The notes below the pieces were generated by a model. The model did not search any database. It worked only from the letters and a program-made list of their open reading frames with translations, and was not told the DNA's origin. Both the position numbers and the translations under genes were made by a program. From Aliamphritea ceti (lineage in GTDB: Bacteria; Pseudomonadota; Gammaproteobacteria; Pseudomonadales; Balneatricaceae), in the NCBI RefSeq assembly GCF_024347215.1, contig NZ_AP025282.1, positions 1,736,001-1,800,000 on the forward strand: DNA of 64,000 nt. Reading direction: 5' to 3'. Positions 42,975 to 51,425 of this stretch are shown in pieces (position 1 is the first letter of the stretch; each line of letters opens with the position of its first letter).

Positions 42975-43291
42975 CTGCGTGTGCGTCTGAACGATTATTC
43001 CATATCACCAGAGCAATTAATCTAAGGGTAAAAGCTAACCTCCTCTTTATAGATATGTATGCGTAAATTACTACTGGTTAAGCCCTTAGGTTAACACTTA
43101 TATTCAGGGTTAAATTAACTGCCAGGCTGACGGTTAGACTGACTGTTATGAGAGTCACTAAGTTATCAAATTCAACCATCTGGACCATAGGTTTTTATGA
43201 ATCTGGCTGTAAAATGAACAGCATAAATGGCGGTTAATAGAGTCAACTTTATGATTAGCCCCGGTTTGTCCGTTCATTTTTAGGAGGCTTT
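42975..43291. other. Intergenic region upstream of class IV aminotransferase gene
   Basis: 317 bp without a gene. An inverted repeat CTAAGGG (43022-43028) / CCCTTAG (43083-43089) spans 68 bp. AGGAGG lies just before the next ATG. No terminator of the preceding cluster is evident. Confidence 0.45.
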
Positions 43292-44251
43292 ATGGAATAT
43301 CCAGTTTATAACGACGCGTCAGAGATCGTGAGTGTTTGCCCGGAATATGCGGCACAGAACGATTACCATGCAATGTACTCCAGTGTATTTTCGGGAATTG
43401 TTACCGATCCTAAACTGATGACCATTCCGGTGGATGATCATCTGGTACATCGTGGCGACGGCGTTTTCGAAGCTTTCAAAATGGTCGATGGTAAAGTCTT
43501 CCTGCTGGATGAGCACCTGGCACGTCTGGAGCGATCTGCAGGGGATATCTTTCTCGAGCTAAGGCACAGCAAAGAAGAGATGATCGCCATCTGTAAGCAG
43601 CTTACAGAGGTCAGTGGCCTTAAAGACATTCTGTTCCGTTTATATGCATCACGTGGCCCGGGTGGTTTCACGCCTAACCCGTATGCCTCTGTGGGCCCGC
43701 AGTTATACCTGATCGCTTCCGCGTTACGTAACCCTGCACCTGAGTTGTATGAAAACGGCGCAAAAATCGGTTTCAGTCAGGTTGAGATAAAGAGCGGCGG
43801 TTTGGCGAAAGTTAAAACCTGTAACTACATCTCTAACGTGCTGATGGCGAAAGAAGCGGTGGATCAGAAGCTTAACTTCATGATCAACGTGACCGCCGAC
43901 GGCTTGCTGGGTGAAGGCCCAACAGAAAACATTGCGTACCTGAATCAGGATAACGAACTGATCTACTCAAGCTTTGATCACACCTTACGCGGTACTACTT
44001 TGCTGCGCTTACAGGAGTTGTCAGGTGAGCTTCAGGCAGAAGGCCTGATCAGTGGTATGCGTGAAGCTAAGCAAAGCGCTGATGAACTGTATAACGCCAA
44101 AGAAGTGTTCATGATTGGCACCACGCTGGATGCCTTACCGGTTGTAGAAGTTGCAGGGAAAGTTGTTGGCGACGGTAAGCCTGGCCCAGTCTCTAAGTTG
44201 GCCCGTAAACTACTGAAGAAAGACCAGCAGGAAAACGGCACTGTGCTGTAA
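43292..44251 (+). CDS. Class IV aminotransferase (branched-chain/D-amino-acid/ADC-lyase group)
   Basis: 319 residues. PLP lysine lies in AKVKTCNYISNVLMAKEA (about residue 172), and fold-IV text is seen in VHRGDGVFEAFKMVDG, LFRLYASRGPGG, GLLGEGPTENIAYL and LRGTTLLRL. It resembles branched-chain aminotransferase IlvE but is neither its exact length nor in an ilv context, so amino-donor and acceptor are open; D-amino-acid transaminase or aminodeoxychorismate lyase are alternatives. It is a single gene with a strong SD and a terminator. The N-terminal 30 residues extend beyond the usual family start. Confidence 0.87.
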   Translation: MEYPVYNDASEIVSVCPEYAAQNDYHAMYSSVFSGIVTDPKLMTIPVDDHLVHRGDGVFEAFKMVDGKVFLLDEHLARLERSAGDIFLELRHSKEEMIAICKQLTEVSGLKDILFRLYASRGPGGFTPNPYASVGPQLYLIASALRNPAPELYENGAKIGFSQVEIKSGGLAKVKTCNYISNVLMAKEAVDQKLNFMINVTADGLLGEGPTENIAYLNQDNELIYSSFDHTLRGTTLLRLQELSGELQAEGLISGMREAKQSADELYNAKEVFMIGTTLDALPVVEVAGKVVGDGKPGPVSKLARKLLKKDQQENGTVL

Positions 44252-44268
44252 GCCTGCTAATTCCTGTT

Positions 44269-44298
44269 AAAAAAGCCGCTTAGTTAAGCGGCTTTTTT
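44269..44298. terminator. Bidirectional terminator after class IV aminotransferase
   Basis: AAAAAAGCCGCTTA pairs perfectly with TAAGCGGCTTTTTT (14 bp, 2-nt loop), giving a T6 tail on the plus strand. Confidence 0.92.
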
Positions 44299-44395
44299 GT
44301 GTCTGGTATTTTTGTGAAGCTGTAAAGGCTACTAAGCTTATTAAGATGATACGGATGAATACCTTCATAGGTGCTAATGGATTTGGGGAATAGCA

Positions 44396-44866
44396 ATGAA
44401 ATTAATAATGCTGTCTATGTGTTTGTTAATGACTTTTTATGCCAGTGCAGCGCAAATCATAACTTATGATACGAAGTACAAAGGGCTGCAGGTAGGTAGA
44501 GCGACAATCGCAGATGTAATATCAGTGTTAGGTGAACCTCAAGGAAAAAAGGCGAACAGCAATAATGTTAAATATATTTTTGACGGGGTGCACATTACTA
44601 TTCAGGACAGTACCGGCCGAATAAATACCATCATCATATACGATCGCCGGTATGTGGATGAGAACGGATTAAGGGTTGGCGCCTATAAACAAGATGTTGA
44701 GTATGCTTTAAATAAACGTATCAGCTCTCCAGCTATAACGGACCATAAAAACGGAATTGTTTATTGGTTCAAGAAAAACAGAGTATCCAGAATTGTGCTT
44801 GCGTATCAGTCGCTGTACAGAGAATCCCCTAAAAAACGTGTTTTCAAACCTGAAATTACTATCTAA
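44396..44866 (+). CDS. Small exported protein, SmpA/BamE-like fold
   Basis: 156 residues. A signal peptide (MKLIMLSMCLLMTFYASA-A) has no lipobox cysteine at the cleavage site. The mature part starts ITYDTKYKGLQVGRATIADVISVLGEP, recalling the G-x-T-x-x-x-V-x-x-x-x-G-x-P pattern of SmpA/OmlA (BamE) domains, and a second similar stretch occurs at LRVGAYKQDVEYALNKR. It may be a periplasmic envelope factor. It is too divergent to call BamE. It lies alone between a terminator and a convergent gene. Confidence 0.65.
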   Translation: MKLIMLSMCLLMTFYASAAQIITYDTKYKGLQVGRATIADVISVLGEPQGKKANSNNVKYIFDGVHITIQDSTGRINTIIIYDRRYVDENGLRVGAYKQDVEYALNKRISSPAITDHKNGIVYWFKKNRVSRIVLAYQSLYRESPKKRVFKPEITI

Positions 44867-44983
44867 AACATGTTGCTCTGATGCTCACATAAAATATTTT
44901 TGAGGTCAGAGTAACTTTTTTGAACGACAGAAATAGATCACTGAATCAAACTAGCTGGCCATTAAAGAGGTTTCCTGAGAGGG

Positions 44984-47323
44984 CTAAACAACCCGTTCCA
45001 AATACTGATGTTCTTCTAACCAGCTTCTGAGTGTTTCTATTGGCATAGGTTTAGCGATGAGAAAGCCTTGCTGAATATCACAGTCGGCCTGCCATAGGCA
45101 GCGGCTTTGTTCGGTGGTTTCTATGCCTTCTGCGACAACCTGAATGCTTTGGATGTGGCAGAGGTCGATGAGGGCTTTGGCGAGATGGCGGCGTTCTGCC
45201 TGGGTGATGCGCTCGACTAATTGTTTATCGAATTTAATGACATCTACCGGGTAGTCCACCATTTGCATCAGGCTGGTGTAGCCGGTACCAAAGTCGTCGA
45301 TGGCGATCTTAAAACCCAGCTGGCGCAGGGACTCAAGCCAGCGAATAGCATTGGAGCTTTGTTCCATAGCGAAGGTTTCGGTGATCTCCAGCATGAAGTT
45401 GCCGGGTGTTACTGAATGGCTTTTGCAGAGCTCTGTTAATTTGTTAATAAAGTTTTCTGAATGCAGCTCAGCGGATGAAATGTTGATTGAAACCTGTAGT
45501 TGCTCACCAAGAATACTTTGCAGCTCTTTGTAGTCTTTAAAGGTTTGTTCGATTACCCACAGGTCGATCATTTCGAACACGCCGGTTTCTTCTGCAATGG
45601 GAATGAATACGGCGGGGGATACCTGGCCTATGTGTGGTGAGTTCCAGCGGAGCAGGGCTTCACAACCTTTTACGCGGTCAGTCTGATCGATGACCGGCAT
45701 GTAATTGAGGGTTAATTCTTTATCCAGATCGATATCTTTGAGCAGAGCTTCTATTTCTTTGAGCTGACGGTCGCCTTTAGCGAGTTTGTTGGAGTAGAGC
45801 GCGAGGCGATTTTTACCGGCTTTTTTGGCCTGGTACATAGCCAGATCTGCATTGGATATCAGTTGGGTAATACTGCTGCCGTCTTGCGGAAAACTGGCGA
45901 TGCCGAGACTGGCGGTAACAGCAAAATGTCCACGTTCAAAGTTGAAGCCATTGGCAAAGAGTTTTAGCACTTTGTTGCTTATCTGGGTGGCGCTGTCGCT
46001 GTCATGTTCCGGCAGCAAGATAATGAATTCGTCACCGGAGAGTCGGTACACAAAGCTCTCACCTGAATGTTTCAGATTAATGGCGATTAAGTGATTAAAT
46101 TTGGCAGAAATGGATTTGAGCAGTTCGTCGCCAATTTCATGGCCATATTTATCATTCACGAATTTGAAATTATCGATGTCTATGTAGACGATACTGAAAC
46201 GGGTGTTCTGTTTGTCGGCTTCGAGTAATAGTTTTTCTGCTGCTTCATGGAAGCCTACCCGGTTTGGCAGTTGCGTCAGGGCATCTATTCTTGCCTGTGA
46301 AAAACTCTCCTGAAATGCCTGATTGAGTTTTTCATATAAAGCATGGAATTTTTGTCCCAGTCTGCCGACTTCGTCAGCAGAGTGAGGGAAGTCAATGTTC
46401 TGCTTTTTCTGGGCGATAACGTCGGTTAGCTGTTGGTCTAGCTGCACGATAGGGTTCGTAATGAAGCGACGGATTAACAGCTGCAGCAGAAGGAAGGTAA
46501 CGAGTATGCTCAGCGAGATGATTGTAAACAGGCGAACTTTTACCTGATTTAACAGCGATGCGAAGTAATTCTCTGAGGGTTGAATCAGCAGAAAATAGTT
46601 ATTCGAAAGTTTAACAATTGCATGTAAACCTTCTGGTGGTTTCTCCAGTGGCGCGTCAATGCCGAAGTAACGTAACTCAGCCTGATATTCTGCTTTGGTT
46701 TGGGCCAGCAATGTTTCGAACTTCCCGGGGCTGATGGTCGCAATGACTCGATAAGTGCTTTCTGCTTGCAGCAGTGTTGGCGAGAGCAAGGTTTTTGAGT
46801 CAATCGCTACACCTTGCTGTATGACAGATTTTTCAGCTGTTGGCGCTTCTGTGTAGGTATGATCCCAGACTTTAACCTGTTTCTGTTTAATCATTTGCTG
46901 GGCAAGTGCCACCTGTTCAGAACGTACTTCTGCAAAGGGGTCGGTACTGTTTTCAATATACAGACTGAGGCTGTTATCAGTGTCAAATATGCTGAGAGAA
47001 GCAAAGGTCTGCTGGCCCCTCCTGACACGGCTGATAGAGGCTTCCAGATGGCTGGTAAGCATTCTCTCGCGATAAATGTTGTTAGGGTTACGTAAATATG
47101 AGGCGAGGACATTGCCTTCAATCAAAGAGGTCAGATAGGTATCGAGAAAGCTGTTATACGATGTAAAGGTGAAGCCTATCAGGCTGGCACGCTGTTCAAG
47201 GCGGTTGTTCTCAAGCTTATATAATGATTCGCATTCATGCTCATAGATTATCCAGGCTATCATCGCATAGCTCACGATGATGACGGGTAGGATCAGTAAA
47301 CTAGTGCGTTTTCCCAGATTCAT
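44984..47323 (-). CDS. mbaA: MbaA-like membrane GGDEF-EAL protein of a polyamine-sensing pair
   Basis: 779 residues. TM1 (about 8-27) and TM2 (about 262-282) enclose a periplasmic domain of about 230 residues. HAMP is at about 284-335, GGDEF at 340-505 and EAL at 515-770. The cyclase motif reads YRLSGDEFIILL, i.e. SGDEF, the same variant as in Vibrio cholerae MbaA. EAL is complete: CEALLRW, LEITETFAME, DDFGTGYTSL and AEGIETTEQ. The start overlaps the PotD-like gene by 23 bases, so both are made together. In Vibrio, NspS bound to polyamines alters MbaA phosphodiesterase/cyclase activity. The symbol is by analogy. Confidence 0.85.
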   Translation of the reverse strand: MNLGKRTSLLILPVIIVSYAMIAWIIYEHECESLYKLENNRLEQRASLIGFTFTSYNSFLDTYLTSLIEGNVLASYLRNPNNIYRERMLTSHLEASISRVRRGQQTFASLSIFDTDNSLSLYIENSTDPFAEVRSEQVALAQQMIKQKQVKVWDHTYTEAPTAEKSVIQQGVAIDSKTLLSPTLLQAESTYRVIATISPGKFETLLAQTKAEYQAELRYFGIDAPLEKPPEGLHAIVKLSNNYFLLIQPSENYFASLLNQVKVRLFTIISLSILVTFLLLQLLIRRFITNPIVQLDQQLTDVIAQKKQNIDFPHSADEVGRLGQKFHALYEKLNQAFQESFSQARIDALTQLPNRVGFHEAAEKLLLEADKQNTRFSIVYIDIDNFKFVNDKYGHEIGDELLKSISAKFNHLIAINLKHSGESFVYRLSGDEFIILLPEHDSDSATQISNKVLKLFANGFNFERGHFAVTASLGIASFPQDGSSITQLISNADLAMYQAKKAGKNRLALYSNKLAKGDRQLKEIEALLKDIDLDKELTLNYMPVIDQTDRVKGCEALLRWNSPHIGQVSPAVFIPIAEETGVFEMIDLWVIEQTFKDYKELQSILGEQLQVSINISSAELHSENFINKLTELCKSHSVTPGNFMLEITETFAMEQSSNAIRWLESLRQLGFKIAIDDFGTGYTSLMQMVDYPVDVIKFDKQLVERITQAERRHLAKALIDLCHIQSIQVVAEGIETTEQSRCLWQADCDIQQGFLIAKPMPIETLRSWLEEHQYLERVV

Positions 47324-48365
47324 AGATATTTACAACAGCGTTGGTAATGCGAAGACGTAACTTTATGGTTGGATTACTGAGTTCCCGGTAGAGCTGACTT
47401 CTGTTAATGATTTCGTTAGCGGGGAAAACTTCAGGATTATCCCTGAATTTTGCAGGTAATAGCTTTTTAGCGGCGGCATTAGGTGTAGCAAAAAACAGTT
47501 CTTCAGCGTTTTTGGCAGCTATATCAGGCTGATTAATAAAATCCATAAACTTTAGGGCGAGTGCCTGGTTTTTTGACGTGCTGGTAACGGCCAGACAATC
47601 TACCCACAGCACAGTGCCTTCTTCAGGTACGGCATATTTCCAGAGATTTTCCTTGCCTGCTTTCTTGTTCATTGTGAACTGGTCGCCACCGTATACCATT
47701 CCCATGTGTAGCTGATCTGAGTTTGGGCTATTGCCCAGATAGGTAATAGGGTATTCGTATGTCAGCACGTGGGAGGCTTGTCGTCTGAGTGCTGAAAATG
47801 CCTGTTTCAGTTCACTCTCTGTTTCGCTGTTCAGAGAAAAACCCTGGGCAAAGAGAGCCGGGGCAAGCATATCAATATGATCGTTCATCATGCTGATATG
47901 GCCCTTGAGTGCTTCACTGGGCTCAAGGAGGTCTTTCCAGGATGTCGGGGCTTTTGAAATAATATCTGAACGATAGGCGATGCCCAGTGTGCCCCATAAA
48001 TACGGCACAGCATAGTTGCCACATCGTTCGCGCCAGAATGGTTCTACATTAGCCAGAGAAGGCACGTTGGTTTCATCTACTTTAACCAGACGACCTTCTT
48101 TGCCGAAGCGATTGCTGACGGTTTCATCAATAACGGCAAGATCGATCTGGTTGTCTACTGAGTTGAGCAGAACTGCATCGCGGGTTTCGTCATTATCAAT
48201 GAGCACGGACTCTATTCTGTGGCCTTGTTCCTGCCACTGACTTATCGCGTTTGTACCGAGATAAGCATCCCAGTTTAACAGGCGTAAAGTGTCTGCCTGA
48301 GCTGGCAAAGTGATTGCCATGATAAGTGATACAGACGTGATGCTGAGTCGCATATAGTTTCTCAT
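47301..48365 (-). CDS. nspS: NspS-like PotD-family periplasmic polyamine-binding sensor
   Basis: 354 residues with a signal peptide (ITSVSLIMAITLPAQA-D). The mature part follows PotD/spermidine-putrescine binding proteins: LRLLNWDAYLGTNAISQW, PYLWGTLGIAYRSDII, PTSWKDLLEPSEALKG, MVYGGDQF and LWVDCLAVTSTSKNQALALKFMDF (split at residue 265). No polyamine ABC permease or ATPase is adjacent; instead it is the first gene of a two-gene operon with a GGDEF-EAL receptor, exactly the nspS-mbaA layout. It should present norspermidine or spermidine state to the receptor. The ligand is inferred. Confidence 0.85.
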   Translation of the reverse strand: MRNYMRLSITSVSLIMAITLPAQADTLRLLNWDAYLGTNAISQWQEQGHRIESVLIDNDETRDAVLLNSVDNQIDLAVIDETVSNRFGKEGRLVKVDETNVPSLANVEPFWRERCGNYAVPYLWGTLGIAYRSDIISKAPTSWKDLLEPSEALKGHISMMNDHIDMLAPALFAQGFSLNSETESELKQAFSALRRQASHVLTYEYPITYLGNSPNSDQLHMGMVYGGDQFTMNKKAGKENLWKYAVPEEGTVLWVDCLAVTSTSKNQALALKFMDFINQPDIAAKNAEELFFATPNAAAKKLLPAKFRDNPEVFPANEIINRSQLYRELSNPTIKLRLRITNAVVNIYESGKTH

Positions 48366-48681
48366 GAGTTAACAGCTAGACATTAGCACCGATAACAGGC
48401 AAGTGCCCAAAAATATCTAATAAGTCGTTAGATTCATACTATCGTATTCTTGGCTTATAGCACGTAGCGGACTTCCCAAATTGAGGATAGGCCAGATATG
48501 TTCGCGAAAGTTGTTTTAGCTTGGGAAGACTGCTTAATGCAGGTGAGGGCATTCATTGAGAAGGGGGTAAAGGATAAGGAAGTAGAAGAGGGGATTTACA
48601 GGCTAAGGCTTAAACTCAGGCTATCCGCTGTGGGATAGCCCGAGAGCTGATGTTAGTTAGCCTTCTGAAGAAGGCACCGGA
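48366..48681. other. Intergenic region with possible small ORF and hairpin
   Basis: 316 bp between two minus-strand genes. It holds the promoter of the nspS-like operon, a 46-codon plus-strand ORF (48498-48638) and a hairpin GGCTATCC/GGATAGCC at 48619-48640. Confidence 0.4.
48498..48638 (+). CDS. Possible 46-residue small protein
   Basis: ATG at 48498 opens 46 codons to TAG at 48636, with GAGGATA about 10 bases upstream. The product is basic and helical (MFAKVVLAWEDCLMQ, VRAFIEKGVKDKEVEEG, YRLRLKLRLSAVG). Its 3' end lies in a hairpin. No homologue is recognised and chance cannot be excluded. Confidence 0.25.
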   Translation: MFAKVVLAWEDCLMQVRAFIEKGVKDKEVEEGIYRLRLKLRLSAVG

Positions 48682-49377
48682 TCAGCTTGCCTGGGTAAGG
48701 CTCTGTGTTGCAGAAAAGTTGTTCGCTACCTGGTTATAGGTTTCGGCGGATTGCTTCATAAGTGCTTTCATTCGTTCCTGGGCACTTACTTTACCGTCCT
48801 TGTTTATATCCATTGGATTATATGCGGACTTCTTTTTTGATGATCCGGTACTACTGCCGGATATGGCATCAGCACCGCCACCTCCACCACCAGAACCCCC
48901 TCCGGAACCGCCACTCATAGCTGCTCCCTGCGCGCTACTCCCTTGCGGTGGGTTTCCATATACTTTGTCTACAACGCTGTGGAAAGCATCGTCTGCTTTC
49001 GCCAGGCGCTCTATCTGTTTGTCGTTCAGTGGCTGGCCGTTAGCCTCCTTTTCTATTTCCGTGGCGATGCGGTTAAACTCTTTACCGGCGTCGGTAATTT
49101 CTTTCGCGCCTGCTGTACCGGCTTCAGATGCAGCTGAAAGCTGTTCTTTTACGCCGTTGAATATATCGTTCAGCAGTTCTTTATCGGAATACTGATTGCT
49201 GCCACTGCCTGATTGTTCAGACAGTTTTAGAGCCTCCCGGGACAGCGTAAGCTGAACAGAAGGTTTGGCAGCAACGGTTTCATTGGCTGCTGAGTTAGCA
49301 GGCAATGCCGTTTTATTCAGTGACGATAAGAGTTTCGCGTTTTCGGTATAACTGATTTGTGCCGTATTAATATTCAT
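48682..49377 (-). CDS. Cytosolic-type protein with Gly-rich linker and EF-hand-like loop, unknown function
   Basis: 231 residues from the ATG at 49377 with GGGAAC upstream; a TTG five codons earlier is also open. The N-terminus (MNINTAQISYTENAKLLSSL) lacks a signal peptide and resembles the start of flagellar/phasin-like small proteins. The middle is helical, then a Gly/Ser-rich run (about 160-180). Near the C-terminus is MDINKDGKVSAQERMKALM, which fits the calcium loop DxNxDGxVSxxE of an EF-hand. Calcium binding is plausible; function unknown. Tandem TTTGTAAG repeats lie upstream. Confidence 0.65.
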   Translation of the reverse strand: MNINTAQISYTENAKLLSSLNKTALPANSAANETVAAKPSVQLTLSREALKLSEQSGSGSNQYSDKELLNDIFNGVKEQLSAASEAGTAGAKEITDAGKEFNRIATEIEKEANGQPLNDKQIERLAKADDAFHSVVDKVYGNPPQGSSAQGAAMSGGSGGGSGGGGGGADAISGSSTGSSKKKSAYNPMDINKDGKVSAQERMKALMKQSAETYNQVANNFSATQSLTQAS

Positions 49378-49500
49378 TTTGACAGTTCCCAAATCTGCTA
49401 ACTATTAATGCACTCTTCATGAGTTTTAGTTTTGCACTATCTGCCTGGCCGTAAAGCCATGCGGATAATTCCTCATGTATAAAAGCCTTAACATGTCTGG

Positions 49501-49530
49501 CTTACAATCATCCCTTACAAACGCTTACAA
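49501..49530 (-). promoter_or_regulatory. Tandem TTGTAAG repeats, candidate response-regulator sites
   Basis: On the minus strand TTGTAAG occurs at 49530-49524, 49520-49514 and 49507-49501, the first two one helical turn apart. Direct repeats of this size are typical of OmpR/CpxR-type binding. They lie about 125-150 bases before the EF-hand-like gene. Confidence 0.4.
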
Positions 49531-49594
49531 AACGTTACTCCTGCTTACCGCAAAGGGTGCAATTTCTGCAGTTTCTAACGGGTAAGTGGTTGTG

Positions 49595-50398
49595 TTATTG
49601 CCATTTTATTGCTGTTGAAAAGGCATACTGTCCGGTGGGCCAGTGATTATGTGGATAGCTATAATCGTTGGACTCAAACAGCCTGATAACCACCGGTAAC
49701 TTCTGTCTTAATTGTGTCCGGTTTTTGATGCGCATCTCATCTGAATAGAGATCCGCTTTTGATTCCAGATAGGCTGCAGCTGACAGGTAATGAAACTCCA
49801 TCGCTTTACATTCATCATCACAGCTTGGGTCGTCGTAATGGTAATAGCCCTGGCGTTCTGCCTGTTGCCATTGTCTGAATAAAGCGCTGGGCTGGTGAAC
49901 AGAGACACCGAACAACTCTGGATATACCTGCATCCATCCCGCATTAATCAGTAAGTGATGTAGTTCTTCCTGTGAGGCATCTCGCCGGTTATAGCCTGGG
50001 TTCGTTTCAGTGGCATATAAGTCCTGAAGTACTCTTCCGCTCTGAAATGCTGTTTCGAGTGCATCAAACTGTTTATCTGAGAAATCATCAGGCGCCATGA
50101 CAAGCGTTGCCCGGTTTTGCTGTAATGCTTTAATCACTTTGCTTTCATCGGCCCGACCGTCAAGGTCGTTATCCAGCCATGCGGCGGCAACATTGGCGGC
50201 GTGCTGTATTTTGTCTTCAGGTGTGTCTGCTGTGGCACAAATCTGAATAGCTTCGAAAATTATGACCGACTGAGTAAGAAAGCTTGCCGGGCACTTAGCG
50301 GTGGCGTTTGCGGTTGAAACCGGAAGATAAAAGAGACTCAGGAGCAGTAAGCTATGTATTGAGTGTAAGAGTGTTTGCTGTGATATTTTGCCGTGCAT
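49595..50398 (-). CDS. Exported protein with EF-hand-like motif, unknown function
   Basis: 267 residues. A signal peptide (about 1-33, LLLLSLFYLPVSTANA) is followed by a mature domain with cysteines (CPASFLTQ, ICATADTP, CDDEC) likely in disulphides. The loop AAAWLDNDLDGRADESKV has DxDxDG spacing as in calcium loops. Later text (YHYDDPSCDDECKAMEFHYL, EMRIKNRTQLRQKLPVVIRL) resembles uncharacterised secreted proteins without a named family. It follows the 48682 gene's upstream region; the two share calcium-loop features but are apparently separate units. Confidence 0.65.
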   Translation of the reverse strand: MHGKISQQTLLHSIHSLLLLSLFYLPVSTANATAKCPASFLTQSVIIFEAIQICATADTPEDKIQHAANVAAAWLDNDLDGRADESKVIKALQQNRATLVMAPDDFSDKQFDALETAFQSGRVLQDLYATETNPGYNRRDASQEELHHLLINAGWMQVYPELFGVSVHQPSALFRQWQQAERQGYYHYDDPSCDDECKAMEFHYLSAAAYLESKADLYSDEMRIKNRTQLRQKLPVVIRLFESNDYSYPHNHWPTGQYAFSTAIKWQ

Positions 50399-50561
50399 GG
50401 CTGCTGTTCCTGAAGGTATCTGTTGTGGTCACCTGCAGCCGGCATTAGGTTTAGGATGCAGGTGATCATCTTACTCAGATCATTTCAGAAAAGTTGTAAG
50501 GCTTTGTAGCCGGCTGATATGTGGCATTGCTGAATAGTTAAATTGGGTATTTGAGAGTAAG

Positions 50562-50888
50562 TTAGTCCACTGGTACCTGATCTCTTTCATTCATGCCGTA
50601 ATCCCGCAGTATGCTGGCAACCCGCAGGCGATAGTCGGCGAAGAGATGGTGCCGGCCCTGGTGCTGGGCGTCATGATGGTGCATTTCATTACGCCATCCT
50701 TTGACGGCAGCTTCATCTTCCCAGAATGACAACGAGAGAATTTTTTCGGGGTCATTCAAGCTCTGAAAACGTTCGATGGAGATAAACCCAGGCATACCGG
50801 TCAGATGCGTATACAGTTCAACGGCAATACTCAGGTATTCATCTTTGCCGCTGGTTTTAGGTGTTACTTCAAAAATTACCGCGATCAT
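50562..50888 (-). CDS. Antibiotic biosynthesis monooxygenase (ABM) domain protein
   Basis: 108 residues, a single ferredoxin-like alpha/beta domain: MIAVIFEVTPKTSGKDEYLSI, then MPGFISIERFQSL, ILSLSFWEDEAAVKGWRNE and HHHDAQHQGRHHLFADYRL. FW-D-AAV-W-N is the family pattern. Members are cofactor-free oxygenases, haem-degrading enzymes or signal-binding proteins; no haem-specific residue set is obvious. It is co-transcribed with, and overlaps by four bases, the NIPSNAP-like gene upstream. Confidence 0.85.
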   Translation of the reverse strand: MIAVIFEVTPKTSGKDEYLSIAVELYTHLTGMPGFISIERFQSLNDPEKILSLSFWEDEAAVKGWRNEMHHHDAQHQGRHHLFADYRLRVASILRDYGMNERDQVPVD

Positions 50889-51274
50889 ATGTTTTGTTCC
50901 TGTTGCTTGTGTTGTTCTGACTGTTGATCAGGGTGCTGATGACGAATGAATGTATCGGGAAAGTATGTGCCGGGGACCGCTTTAAGAAAGCTGCGACGTT
51001 CTTCCAAAATAAATTGATGTGTCATCGCATATTCAAAATTGTCGCGGCCGGTATTGTCAGCTTTGAGGCGATGACGGTAACTTTCGTAATCGGCCAGACT
51101 GGCAAAACTGATCAAGCCAAACGCCTGGTTATTGGTACCTTCATGTGGCATGAAATACCCCAGTAACTCACCGCCACAGTCGGGAATTATGCTGCCCCAG
51201 TTTTCTGCGTACTGTGCAAACTCCGCTACCTTTGCCGGATCGATACGATACTCAATAAAACAGGTAATGGTCAT
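50885..51274 (-). CDS. NIPSNAP-family protein
   Basis: 129 residues from the ATG at 51274 (MTITCFIEYRIDPAKVAEFA); an open 18-residue extension to 51328 has no SD. The dimeric ferredoxin-like fold is seen in CFIEYRIDPAKVAEFAQYA, GELLGYFMPHEGTNNQAFGLI and SLADYESYRHRLKAD, typical of NIPSNAP proteins. Function in bacteria is poorly known. It forms a two-gene unit with the ABM protein and is divergent from an ArsR-type regulator, which probably controls both. The C-terminus is His/Gln-rich (RHQHPDQQSEQHKQQEQ). Confidence 0.83.
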   Translation of the reverse strand: MTITCFIEYRIDPAKVAEFAQYAENWGSIIPDCGGELLGYFMPHEGTNNQAFGLISFASLADYESYRHRLKADNTGRDNFEYAMTHQFILEERRSFLKAVPGTYFPDTFIRHQHPDQQSEQHKQQEQNI

Positions 51275-51425
51275 GTTTGTGAATGCTCTTATCTGGTTAT
51301 GGAATGATCCTATTGATTTGGCAGTCATTTTAGGATGTTAAAAAATGCCCGCTTCGATAGCGGTCGAACTATGCTGGCATTTTCTGGGTTACACTTCGGA
51401 GCATAAAGACAGAGGGGGAATAGCT

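Noticed and set aside
49454..49490. Possible c-di-GMP-I riboswitch (GCCGTAAAGCCATGCGG)
   Set aside because: Only a short resemblance to the GCAAAGCC core; the second conserved half and the tetraloop receptor are missing.
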